This document shows, piece after piece, positions 8,661 to 16,962 of a stretch of 64,000 nt of DNA. The stretch comes from Halobacillus litoralis (lineage in GTDB: Bacteria; Bacillota; Bacilli; Bacillales; Halobacillaceae). The position numbers and the translations under genes were made by a program. The notes below the pieces were generated by a model. It was not told where the DNA came from. It saw only the letters and a list, made by a program, of their open reading frames with translations, and ran no database searches. Numbering within the stretch: position 1 is the stretch's first letter; every line of letters begins with the position of its first letter. The stretch is from assembly GCF_020524085.2 (NCBI RefSeq), contig NZ_CP129016.1, positions 3,466,001-3,530,000 of the forward strand, read 5' to 3'.

Positions 8661-9980
8661 TTAACCTCGTACCGCTAAACTTTTTTCATACTCCTCAACA
8701 GCTTCTTCAAAGACGGCCAGCCCCCGATCGATCTCTTCTTGAGATACAACAAGTGGCGGAATCATCCGAATGACTTCATGGTGCTTTCCACAAAGGTAAA
8801 ACAACACCCCTTTTTCAAGAGACAAATCAAGGACACGCATCATCCCGGCCCCATCTGGTTGTCCGGTCACGGGATCGACAATTTCAATGCCAATCATAAG
8901 TCCGACACCGCGAATATCGCCGATGACCCGGTGTTTTTTCCTCAACTCCTCCAAACGATCTACGGCATAAGCACCAAGTGTTCTCGTGTTTTTCAACAGG
9001 TTCTCTTCTTCTATGACGTCAAGCGTGGCTAGTGCTGCTGAGCAGGCGAGCGGATTACCGCCGAAAGTCGTTCCATGCGTTCCCATCGGCCACTGGCTCA
9101 TCAATTCTTTCGAAGCCACCGTAGCACTGAGCGGCATGCCTGATGCAATGCCTTTGGCAATCGCCATGATGTCCGGGGTTACGCCGAACGTTTGAGCAGC
9201 AAACCATTCTCCCGTTCGTCCAAACCCGGTCTGCACTTCATCAAAAATCAACAGGATCCCATGCTGATCACAAATGTCGCGTACTTTTTGAAGCCACTCT
9301 TTCGGAGGAATGATGTACCCTCCTTCCCCAAGAACCGGCTCCACGATCATACACGCCACCTCTTCCGGGGTCACTTGATGGTCGAACAGCATTTCAACAT
9401 CCTTTTCCAGTTGATCCACACAATAAACAGCAGGATCTTCCCCCTCCGGACAGCTCTTCGGATCAGCATAAGGAACCTGGTAAGTCAGACCATTGGGCTG
9501 TAAAAATCTGCGATACTTACTTTTGGAAGTACTGACACCGAGAGCTCCTAACGAACGACCATGAAAACAACCGGTAAAGGAAACGACATAAGGTCGTTTC
9601 GTTACATATTTCGCTAGCTTCAGTGCCCCTTCAATGGCTTCTGTTCCACTGTTAGCAAAAAAGAAACAATCCAGGTTTCCGGGTAGGATTCCCTGCAGCC
9701 GATCCGCGACACGCAGGATCGAATCATACATGATGACCCCTGAAGGCCCATGCATGAGCTGGTCCACCCCTTCCTTAATCGCTTCCACGACCTTCGGATG
9801 CCGGTGCCCGGTATTGGCTACGGCGATGCCGGAAGTGAAGTCCAAATACTCTTTCCCATCGGCTCCATAGTAATAGCAGCCTTCCTCTTTCACAACCGGT
9901 AAATTGGGATGATCTTTCGCCATGCTGGGTGCGAGCAAGTCTGGTAAACGTGTGTACAATTGATCGAATGTCGGTTTCAT
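8661..9980 (-). CDS. Class III aminotransferase, GabT-like (4-aminobutyrate or related omega-amino acid)
   Basis: PLP-dependent transaminase of 439 residues, full length. The cofactor pocket is intact: [15 protein letters not shown] (phosphate binding, about 110-124), [12 protein letters not shown] with PLP-contacting D247, and Schiff-base lysine K276 in AIAKGIASG. The family moves an amino group from 4-aminobutyrate, ornithine or similar donors to 2-oxoglutarate or pyruvate; the exact donor cannot be read from sequence. ATG 9980 follows AAGGGGATGG. It sits 40 bases after the yjiH-like gene and shares its sigma-54 promoter, so both should be induced by the PAS-type activator encoded upstream, probably for use of an amino compound as nitrogen or carbon source. 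Confidence 0.85.
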   Translation of the reverse strand: MKPTFDQLYTRLPDLLAPSMAKDHPNLPVVKEEGCYYYGADGKEYLDFTSGIAVANTGHRHPKVVEAIKEGVDQLMHGPSGVIMYDSILRVADRLQGILPGNLDCFFFANSGTEAIEGALKLAKYVTKRPYVVSFTGCFHGRSLGALGVSTSKSKYRRFLQPNGLTYQVPYADPKSCPEGEDPAVYCVDQLEKDVEMLFDHQVTPEEVACMIVEPVLGEGGYIIPPKEWLQKVRDICDQHGILLIFDEVQTGFGRTGEWFAAQTFGVTPDIMAIAKGIASGMPLSATVASKELMSQWPMGTHGTTFGGNPLACSAALATLDVIEEENLLKNTRTLGAYAVDRLEELRKKHRVIGDIRGVGLMIGIEIVDPVTGQPDGAGMMRVLDLSLEKGVLFYLCGKHHEVIRMIPPLVVSQEEIDRGLAVFEEAVEEYEKSLAVRG

Positions 9981-10020
9981 TTTTCCATCCCCTTCTCTAT
10001 CTTTGGTTCGTACATGCTAT

Positions 10021-11420
10021 TTAAAATATGAAATGGGCAATCACAACAATAATCGGCAGAGTAATGACAGTCCTTTGCAGGAATATGACGGCCAGTTCTA
10101 AAACAGAAATCGGTATTTTTGATTTGACGAGGAGAACACCGATCTCAGACATGTAAATCAACTGCGTCAACGATACAGCGGCGATTACAAAGCGTGTCAA
10201 TTCACTTTCAATACCCGAACCGATGACAGCCGGCAGGAACATGTCAGCGAACCCGACGAGCATGGCAGGGGCCGCTTGGCCAGCTTCAGGAATTCCCATC
10301 CATTGGAGGAGAGGAACGATCGGCATCGACAAATAGGTGAAAAATGGTGTGAATTCCGCAATGATTAAGGCTACGGTTCCAAGTGCCATCACTAGTGGGA
10401 TCAAGGCGAAATAAATATCAAGAACCGTTTGTGCCCCTTGTTTCCCAACTTCCTTCAAACTCTTCACTTCTGAGGCTTTGTGGAGCGCTTTTTCCACTCC
10501 CCATTGGAAATTGGAAACTCCCTCAGGGGTGTCTTCAGAAATTCTCATGCCTGTCCCTTCATAATAGGTATCCGCCTTTCTGGATAAAGGAGGAATGCGG
10601 GGACAAATAAACGCGGCTACCAATCCTGCGACAACGACAGTCAGATAGAAAGGAACAAAATATTCTTCCAGTCCGATAAAACTGATCACGACCAAACTGA
10701 AAGCAATCGAATTAATGGAAAAGTTTGTGGCAATGATCGAGGCTTCTCGCTTCGTATAGTAACCCTCTTCGTATTGCTGTGTGGTAATGAGGACACCAAC
10801 TGTCCCCGCTCCCATCCCAGGAAGCGAGCGCATCGATGGAAGAACGTCCAGGCAGCTTGAACACCGGTCTCATCACGCGGCGGAGCATGGTGCCGATAAA
10901 ATCCATCAGACCGAACTGCATGAGTAACGGCATCAAAACCCCTGCAAATAGGAACCAGGCAGCTAGTACCGGGACAAGGGCATAGAGCATCGTTCCCCCC
11001 TGTCACTTCAGACGTGATGACAGCTGGACCGATTGCAAAAAGCGTCATAAGAGCAAATACAGCTCCCAGGATTCTTGTCACCAACCAGAAAGGATGAATA
11101 TAAAAAAGCTGTTTCATAAATGGACGGTTCATGATCACTGAAGGCTGAAATGCTTTTGCAAAAATCGGGACAATGGCGGATACAACTAAAATACCAGTCA
11201 TCAACCCTGGTAGAACGGGCTCTAAGTATGCCTGTACCGTTTCTGCGAGAACACCAACACCGATCGTAATTTTCCCTCCATATGGGATTGGGAATAAGAA
11301 TAAAAATACGCCCAATAACGAAGGAATGATGAACCAAAGGAAGTTCCTTTTGGTTCGATAGCTGTCCGGCCTTGATTCCCTATAGTCCTTCTCAAAGTCG
11401 TCCGTCTGTTTCACTTCCAT
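10021..11420 (-). pseudogene. YjiH family membrane protein (nucleoside-recognition/Gate domain) split by two +1 frameshifts
   Basis: Three overlapping minus-strand frames together spell one polytopic protein of about 465 residues. The first frame is intact to EVTGG, where GGGGGG (10991-10996) seems to carry one G too many; the second starts with MLYALVPVL and runs to DALASW, where one extra base near 10836 shifts reading again; the third continues GAGTVGVLITTQQYEEGYY to the stop. Rejoined, junctions SEVTGG(T)MLYALVPV and ASW(V)GAGTVGV fit the family. Members are membrane proteins with two gate domains, often beside amino-acid catabolic genes. Start ATG 11420 follows AAGGAG. Two independent +1 shifts argue for a dead gene, though the G-run one could be a sequencing error. 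Confidence 0.85.
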
Positions 11421-11485
11421 GTATTCCACTCCTTATAAAAGTAATAAAAAAGGCAAAGGAAATTTTTCATCCCTCACCCTTTATA

Positions 11486-11503
11486 TTGCAAGAAACATGC
11501 CAA
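11486..11503 (-). promoter_or_regulatory. Sigma-54 (-24/-12) promoter of the yjiH-gabT unit
   Basis: On the minus strand TTGGCATGTTTCTTGCAA contains TGGCAT, five bases, TTGCA: the invariant GG and GC are at correct spacing. It lies between the stop codon of the sigma-54 activator and the yjiH start about 65 bases downstream. Confidence 0.9.
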
Positions 11504-11507
11504 CCTT

Positions 11508-12869
11508 TCATTTTATTCTGTATTTTTTAAGTTTTCTGACTACTGTAGGTTGACTGATCCCTAAAGCCTCCGCCATCTTCGTGGTCGTCCTGAATTTTTC
11601 TTTTGCTCGTTCAAGTCTTTCTTTTTCCACTCGATTTAGAGTTTCGGCTAATGTTTCATCAAAATTATTCATTTTTGAATAAGCCTCTCCCCTTTTACGA
11701 TATCCTTCGGGTAAATCGACCGGGTAGATCACTGGATTAGGAGAAGTCACCACTAAGCGCTCTAATAAATTGATGAGTTCTCTTACATTGCCACGCCACT
11801 CGTATGTATTCAAATCGTGCATGACTTCTCTGCTCAACACTCGCTTTCGTTTGTAACGGGCAGCGAAATGATTCAAAAAGGTATGGATGAGTGGTGTGAT
11901 GTCATCTTTACGTTCTCTCAAAGGAGGAATCGTGATCGGTACGACATTCAACCGAAAATAAAGGTCCTCCCGAAACTCCTTATGATCGACCGCGTGATCC
12001 AGTTCCTTGTTCGTTGCACTGATCAATCGGAAGTCGGATTGAACTTCTTCGCGCCCTCCGACGGGATAAAAAGACTTTTTCTGAATCAGTTTCAAAACCT
12101 TCACTTGATTCTGTAAGGAAAGTTCACCGATTTCATCCAAAAACATCGTCCCGTTATGGGCTAGTTCCGCGAACCCCTTTTTCCCGCCTTTGGTCGCTCC
12201 CGTAAAAGATCCCCCTTCGTAACCGAACAGTTCAGCTTCAAACAAAGCGTCAGGGATGGCCCCGCAATTGACTTCTATAAAAGGTCCGTCCGTTCGACTA
12301 CTCTTTTCGTGGATCCTTCTTGCTAGCTCCGTTTTCCCAACCCCGGATTCTCCAAGAAGAAGGACATTCGCATCCACTCCTGCCACCTGATTTGCGGTCG
12401 CAAGAACTTTGCGCATCTCTTCACTTTTGCCGATAAACGTTTCTTCTTTCTCTTGTTTCAAGCGGTCCAACTCGTCACGGACACGTTCCATCTCGATCGT
12501 CATTTCTTCCATACCTGCTTTGATTTCCATGAGTTCTGTCACATCATGAGAATAACTGACCACTCGAACGAGTTCCCCCTCATCGTCAAAGACGGGCAAA
12601 CCTGTCACGAGCAGCTTTTTTCCGTCGGCAACGGTTTGGACGAACGTCACCCGTTCCAGAGATTCCATCACCATAGGCGTAGCCAGGGGCGTAAATAATC
12701 CCTCTTTTTCCAAGTCATAAACCGATCTCCCGAGCAGCTCATCGGCGCGGACGTCATAGACTTTTCCTGTCGCTTCACTCACTTTGACAATCGTCCCATC
12801 TGTATTGGTGACAAGGATATCTTCCTGCAGTGAATGCAAAAGTGTTTTATATTCGGACCATTCTTCCAT
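11508..12869 (-). CDS. PAS domain sigma-54-dependent enhancer-binding regulator
   Basis: Activator of 453 residues that opens sigma-54 promoters by ATP hydrolysis. Domains: N-terminal PAS at about 7-112, a short coiled coil (118-145), AAA+ core with Walker A GESGVGKT (173-180), sigma-54 contact loop GSFTGA (220-225; the usual form is GAFTGA), Walker B FLDEIGEL, the R-finger region FRLNVVPI, and a C-terminal Fis-type HTH (TKMAEALGISQPTVVRKLKKY). GTGGGGGAT supports ATG 12869 over the upstream ATGs. The next operon downstream begins with a consensus sigma-54 promoter, and palindromes inside and before this gene look like its binding sites. The PAS domain suggests it senses a small ligand, by analogy with RocR-type activators. 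Confidence 0.92.
   Translation of the reverse strand: MEEWSEYKTLLHSLQEDILVTNTDGTIVKVSEATGKVYDVRADELLGRSVYDLEKEGLFTPLATPMVMESLERVTFVQTVADGKKLLVTGLPVFDDEGELVRVVSYSHDVTELMEIKAGMEEMTIEMERVRDELDRLKQEKEETFIGKSEEMRKVLATANQVAGVDANVLLLGESGVGKTELARRIHEKSSRTDGPFIEVNCGAIPDALFEAELFGYEGGSFTGATKGGKKGFAELAHNGTMFLDEIGELSLQNQVKVLKLIQKKSFYPVGGREEVQSDFRLISATNKELDHAVDHKEFREDLYFRLNVVPITIPPLRERKDDITPLIHTFLNHFAARYKRKRVLSREVMHDLNTYEWRGNVRELINLLERLVVTSPNPVIYPVDLPEGYRKRGEAYSKMNNFDETLAETLNRVEKERLERAKEKFRTTTKMAEALGISQPTVVRKLKKYRIK
11665..11682. promoter_or_regulatory. Candidate activator site (UAS) copy 1
   Basis: Perfect inverted repeat TTATTCA-N4-TGAATAA inside the 3' part of the activator gene, centred about 170 bases upstream of the -24 box. 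This is a normal distance for sigma-54 enhancers. The same half-sites recur at 12883 and 12944. Confidence 0.6.
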
Positions 12870-12882
12870 GAAATCCCCCACA

Positions 12883-12900
12883 TTATTCATGATTGAATAC
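12883..12900. promoter_or_regulatory. Candidate activator site (UAS) copy 2
   Basis: TTATTCA-N4-TGAATAC, just upstream of the activator start codon; 61 bases (about six helical turns) from copy 3. Confidence 0.55.
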
Positions 12901-12943
12901 TTTCTACAATTCTTGCAAAACCTCTTCATTATCAATGGAATTA

Positions 12944-12961
12944 TTATTCATTTCTGAATAT
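12944..12961. promoter_or_regulatory. Candidate activator site (UAS) copy 3
   Basis: TTATTCA-N4-TGAATAT in the activator's upstream region, suggesting autoregulation by the same protein. Confidence 0.55.
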
Positions 12962-13186
12962 TTATACTTTTATTATACCATAACCTTTGGTCTTACCTGG
13001 AGGGGAAGTCACTCAATCTATGATGACGATTAACTTTTTTAAAAAATTTCCAATGTACACGCTGTCATTGGTTTACGGTTCCATAGTCAAGGTAAAAGGG
13101 TATATGTTTATGCTTTTATTAAGATGATTAACTGAACGAACTTCTTCCCCCTGCAGAAGAAGAGCCAAAAAAGGAGGGCATGCCTG

Positions 13187-14029
13187 ATGAGTCAATCAAT
13201 CCCTGAAATTCAACTAAACGATGGTCTTACGATTCCTGCCTTAGGATTTGGAACCTATCGCCTGAACGGAAACCGCGGAGCTTCCGCCATCCAAAGTGCG
13301 ATAGACGTGGGGTACCGGTTGATCGATACCGCCTATAATTATGAAAATGAAGCGACGGTCGGAGAAGGAATCCGCCGCAGTCACACCCCAAGAAATGATT
13401 TAAGAATCACATCCAAACTACCCGGCCGGTACCATGAATACAACAAAGCCGTCACGGCTATCCAGGAATCCCTGTTCCGCGCCCAGCTGGACTATTATGA
13501 CCTTTACTTAATCCATTGGCCGAATCCAAAGGAAGATCTATATGTGGAAGCATGGCAAGCGTTGATCGATGCGCAAAAATGGGGGCTGATTCGCTCCATA
13601 GGGGTATGTAATTTCCTTCCCGAACATTTGGACCGTCTGGAGCAAGAGACAGGCATCAAACCGAGCATGAATCAGGTGGAGCTCCATCCATTTTTCAACC
13701 AGGAGGAACAAAGAGCCTATCACCAGGAAAAACAGATTCAAACACAGTCCTGGAGTCCATTGGCCCGCGTTCAAAACATCCTCGACAATGAAGTGATCCA
13801 ATCCGTTGCTGATCAATATGAAAAGACGATGTCCCAGGTTATTATGCGCTGGCATTACCAGCTTGGTTCAGTCGCTATTCCAAAGTCTTCTTCCCCTCAT
13901 CGTCAAAAGGAAAATTTATCGATTTTCGACTTTTCTCTGACCGAAGAAGACATGAATCGGATCAATCTATTAACTCAGCCCAATGGCAGAATGAAAGACC
14001 AGGATCCTGCCACTTATCAAGAATTTTAA
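13187..14029 (+). CDS. Aldo/keto reductase (2,5-diketogluconate reductase/YtbE-like)
   Basis: Cytosolic NADPH-dependent carbonyl reductase of 280 residues forming a single TIM barrel. The AKR catalytic tetrad is visible: D in LIDTAYNYENE with the following Y, K in ITSKLPG and H in YLIHWPNP. The cofactor region VAIPKSSSPHRQKENLSIFDF is also typical. ATG 13187 has the strong site AAGGAGGG. It is monocistronic, diverging from the sigma-54 activator and ending at a terminator. The substrate is not predictable; homologues reduce aldehydes such as glyoxals. Confidence 0.9.
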   Translation: MSQSIPEIQLNDGLTIPALGFGTYRLNGNRGASAIQSAIDVGYRLIDTAYNYENEATVGEGIRRSHTPRNDLRITSKLPGRYHEYNKAVTAIQESLFRAQLDYYDLYLIHWPNPKEDLYVEAWQALIDAQKWGLIRSIGVCNFLPEHLDRLEQETGIKPSMNQVELHPFFNQEEQRAYHQEKQIQTQSWSPLARVQNILDNEVIQSVADQYEKTMSQVIMRWHYQLGSVAIPKSSSPHRQKENLSIFDFSLTEEDMNRINLLTQPNGRMKDQDPATYQEF

Positions 14030-14041
14030 TAAATGAACCAT

Positions 14042-14073
14042 AAAACAGGCCCCCGATGGGAGGCCTGTTTTAT
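14042..14073 (+). terminator. Terminator of the aldo/keto reductase
   Basis: AAAACAGGCC, a loop of about ten bases, GGCCTGTTTT. Confidence 0.85.
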
Positions 14074-14166
14074 GGTGAAGCAGGAAGAATGTCCACGATT
14101 ACATCCCTTCATATAATGGATTCTTTCTTAACCTGTAAATGTTCAACACAGGTACAAGAAAGCCAC

Positions 14167-14364
14167 TTATATGTTTCCCCCTTTGAGAAGCCCTTCCCAT
14201 TCCATGAATCCATAGGTAATTGAAACGAAAACACCAACTAGCACCGTTAACATGCCTATGATTGTCAAAGAAATAGAAAGACTTTTCCAGGGTGACTTTT
14301 TCTGATCCTCATGGTCCACTCCAATGCTCATCGGTATATATTCGGGAACAATCACAGAGATCAT
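14167..14364 (-). CDS. Small single-pass membrane protein, unknown function
   Basis: A 65-codon frame with a charged stretch (GVDHEDQKKSPWK) followed by one hydrophobic helix (about residues 30-52) and a short tail ending LLKGGNI. No clear ribosome site precedes ATG 14364 or the internal ATG of MSIGVD, so both start and reality are uncertain. Convergent with the aldo/keto reductase. No family recognised. Confidence 0.4.
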   Translation of the reverse strand: MISVIVPEYIPMSIGVDHEDQKKSPWKSLSISLTIIGMLTVLVGVFVSITYGFMEWEGLLKGGNI

Positions 14365-14540
14365 GAAGACGTATCACAAGGGATGAGCACCTGTAAAAGT
14401 GACCAAGGAGAGAAACAAACAAAAATATAATAGAACAAAAGTTTTGACATTACTATGTAAATCATGAATGATGGACGTTGTACTAGAATCTAATAGTGAT
14501 TCAATCGTTCAAGTATTATACAAATATATAAAAAGGATTT

Positions 14541-14569
14541 TTGTCGTAGGAAATAGAACTTAATATATA
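14541..14569 (+). promoter_or_regulatory. Probable sigma-A promoter of the PAS-STAS gene
   Basis: TTGTCG, 17 bases, TATATA, ending about 40 bases before ATG 14611. Another weaker pair (TTGACA at 14444 and AATGAT at 14467) lies upstream. Confidence 0.45.
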
Positions 14570-14610
14570 GTAGAGAGTGCTTCATCAATCAAGTTCTAAG
14601 GGGGAGCAAT

Positions 14611-15345
14611 ATGACGCCAGTAAACGAAGTTTTCGATCAACTGTCCTTAGGTGTGATGGCGATTGATTTAGACTATCAAATTACTCATATCAACCAACAA
14701 GGTGCATGTCTTTTACAAGTAAAAGAAGAGGATGTCCTTGGAAAAAATGTGTATGACCTCTTTCCTAATGCGCCAGAAGAAGTGCGCCATGTGGAAAGAA
14801 CCGTTCGGACTTCTGAGGAATTCACTTTTGAAGCAATCCCTTATCAATGGGGAAAATACAATTTGTATTTATCGATTCGCACACGTTTATTAAAGGAAAA
14901 TGGAAAGGTTAATGGAGCGATGGTCGAATATAGTGATGTGACCGACTTTTATGATAAAGAACAGCGGATGATGAAATGGATGGAAGACATGTCGGTAAAC
15001 GTCATTCCACTATCTAATGGCATCGTTCTCCTCCCGTTACAGCCCATCATGGACCAAATCGAATTCCAATATATTCTTGACAGGGGCATACATAATGTAA
15101 CTCAAATGGGCGCCCATCAAGTGATCATCGATTGTTCAACCATCACCACGGTAGACCATGTTTTCTTTGAAAAACTATCCAAACTTATCCAATCCCTGTC
15201 CTTAATGGGAGTACAGACAACCATTTCTGGAATGAAGCCTATACTTTCAAAAACGTGGGTATCTTCCAACCTCCCGACCATTAAGGTGAAGTTCTATTCG
15301 AATTTACAAGTCGCATTAAAAAATTTATATAACTCCGTACGATAG
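14611..15345 (+). CDS. PAS plus STAS domain signalling protein (RsbR-like architecture)
   Basis: Soluble protein of 244 residues. The N-terminal PAS domain (about 8-115; LGVMAIDLDYQITHIN, GKNVYDLFP, VEYSDVTDFYDKE) is joined by a short linker to a C-terminal STAS domain (about 130-240) with VIPLSNGIVLLPL, VIIDCSTITTVDHVFFEKL and MGVQTTISGM. RsbR co-antagonists of the stressosome share the sensor-plus-STAS layout but normally have an N-terminal globin-like domain and conserved threonines in the STAS part. Here the residue after the DCS stretch is threonine, in TITTVDH, so phosphorylation is possible but unproven. Strong site AAGGGGGAG before ATG 14611; monocistronic. No sigma-B genes are nearby. 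Confidence 0.8.
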   Translation: MTPVNEVFDQLSLGVMAIDLDYQITHINQQGACLLQVKEEDVLGKNVYDLFPNAPEEVRHVERTVRTSEEFTFEAIPYQWGKYNLYLSIRTRLLKENGKVNGAMVEYSDVTDFYDKEQRMMKWMEDMSVNVIPLSNGIVLLPLQPIMDQIEFQYILDRGIHNVTQMGAHQVIIDCSTITTVDHVFFEKLSKLIQSLSLMGVQTTISGMKPILSKTWVSSNLPTIKVKFYSNLQVALKNLYNSVR

Positions 15346-15671
15346 GGTCACTTTCATAATATGAGTGATGACAGGGTGAGTGTGTACTCCTCATAAGTAC
15401 ACTCATCCTGAACTTGTTATCGAAGATGTCACCCCTTTCTTCCTACAGCTTCCCCCCATTTCTTTTCTCCCTTATGAACCTCACTTTCTTTTTTTACTTC
15501 GTTCCCCTTTCTTATGAATCTAATTATTTTGAACCCACCAAAATGGTTCACCCTCCCTTATCCTGATTTCTATATTATTTTCAAAAAAATTCTCCCATGC
15601 CCAAACCTTGATTTATATAGGTTCTCAGCTGGTTATTCTTATTAAAATTCAGAAAACTTCCTGATAGGTTA
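15346..15671. other. Intergenic stretch with an imperfect hairpin
   Basis: An imperfect stem (GAGTGTGTACT / AGTACACTC, about 15376-15406) follows the PAS-STAS gene and may end its transcript, although no T-run follows. The rest is AT-rich with no coding frame that I can support. Confidence 0.45.
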
Positions 15672-15700
15672 GTGAATTTTCATGAATTATTTGTTATAGT
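15672..15700 (+). promoter_or_regulatory. Candidate promoter of the M20/AbgT operon
   Basis: An extended -10 (TGTTATAGT, 15692-15700) with a poor -35 (GTGAAT) at 17 bases. Confidence 0.45.
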
Positions 15701-15722
15701 ACATAAATAACGGAACATTTAA

Positions 15723-15733
15723 GGACAATGTCC
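15723..15733. promoter_or_regulatory. Candidate operator upstream of the M20/AbgT operon
   Basis: The 11-base near-perfect palindrome GGACAATGTCC lies between the putative -10 and the start codon. It is a reasonable place for repression by the regulator encoded in the operon; the link is inference. Confidence 0.35.
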
Positions 15734-15760
15734 AAAAACTAAATTAAAGGGGTGTCCTTT

Positions 15761-16960
15761 TTGGGAACTATACAATCCTACATCAACGACATCGAAAAAG
15801 ACATCTATCAAATACGACGACAGTTGCATAAATATCCAGAGTTAAGCGGTGAAGAAGTGAACACCTCTGCCTTGGTTAAAGAAAAACTTACGGAATATGG
15901 CATTACTTATAAGAATGGTTTTGCTAAGACAGGTGTCCTCGGCATCATCCAAGGATCTAAGCCTGGCCGTACTGTGGCATTAAGAGCGGATATGGATGCC
16001 CTTCCCATTCAAGAAACGAATGAACACACGTTTGTTTCAGAAGTCGATGGAAAGATGCACGCCTGTGGACACGACGCCCATACAGCGATGCTTCTCGGTG
16101 CAGGTTACGCTCTCAAGCAGGTAGAGGAACAATTAGAAGGAACCGTCCTTCTCGTTTTCCAACCAGCCGAAGAAGCTTCTCCGATTGGCGGGTCCGGTCC
16201 AATGATGGAAGACGGCGTATTCGATGAATACAAGCCGGATGTCATCTATGGGCAGCACGTATGGCTAGGATTACCGGTTGGTGAAATTGGTGTCCGGGAC
16301 AAAGAGATGATGGGCGCTTCAGATCGCTTCTCCGTCAAAGTGACGGGCAGAGGCGGACATGCCAGCATGCCCCATGAAGGCAACGACGCGATCATCATTG
16401 CCAATCAGATGATTTCCAGTCTCCAAACCATCGTAAGCCGTAACGTCAATCCCCTGGATTCAGCTGTCCTTACGATCGGTAAAATTGAAGGTGGTCACCG
16501 CTACAACGTCATTCCTAAAGAAGTGACCTTCGAAGGAACGGTACGGACGTACAAGCCGGAAGTAAAGGAAATGATCAAGCAGCGTTTCCACACGATCCTT
16601 CATCAAACAGCAGACGCCTTCGATGCAGAGATTGACATTGACTATTTCGATGGTTATCCAGCTACCATCAACACACCTGCCTATGCCCAGCAAGCTAGGA
16701 ATACCGCCAAGCGGCTGTTCGGCGAAAAAGCGACACCAGAGGTGGAACCCGCGTTAGCTGGTGAAGATTTCTCACGCTTCCTTCTCGACTACCCTGGTGC
16801 CTTCATCTGGTTAGGCACTCAAATCGACGACGCGTCTGAACAAAAGCCGCTTCATGACCCAGGTTTCCAACTGGATGAGAAAGCCTTACCCATGGGTAGC
16901 CGCTTTCTAGCAGAAGTTGCTTTAGACACGCTACATTCTCTATCCCATCAGGAGGGATAA
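15761..16960 (+). CDS. M20D family metallo-amidohydrolase
   Basis: Zinc-dependent amidohydrolase of about 399 residues in the peptidase M20D/IAA-amino-acid hydrolase group, which releases amino acids from N-acyl or amide conjugates. Metal-site motifs are present: ALRADMDALPI, HACGHDAHTA, FQPAEE, and late H in PLHDPGF. The dimerisation domain lies between them (GRGGHASMPHEG). TTG 15761 is preferred because AAAGGGG sits eight bases upstream; the GTG at 15752 overlaps that site. First gene of a five-gene operon with an AbgA-like hydrolase, a carbamoylase-like hydrolase, a regulator and an AbgT transporter, so it probably acts on imported aminoacyl-glutamate-type compounds. Confidence 0.88.
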   Translation: MGTIQSYINDIEKDIYQIRRQLHKYPELSGEEVNTSALVKEKLTEYGITYKNGFAKTGVLGIIQGSKPGRTVALRADMDALPIQETNEHTFVSEVDGKMHACGHDAHTAMLLGAGYALKQVEEQLEGTVLLVFQPAEEASPIGGSGPMMEDGVFDEYKPDVIYGQHVWLGLPVGEIGVRDKEMMGASDRFSVKVTGRGGHASMPHEGNDAIIIANQMISSLQTIVSRNVNPLDSAVLTIGKIEGGHRYNVIPKEVTFEGTVRTYKPEVKEMIKQRFHTILHQTADAFDAEIDIDYFDGYPATINTPAYAQQARNTAKRLFGEKATPEVEPALAGEDFSRFLLDYPGAFIWLGTQIDDASEQKPLHDPGFQLDEKALPMGSRFLAEVALDTLHSLSHQEG

Positions 16961-16962
16961 CC

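Noticed and set aside
10985..11000. Programmed frameshifting in the yjiH-like gene
   Set aside because: A second unrelated shift would still be required about 150 bases later, and no slippery heptamer plus downstream stem is seen.
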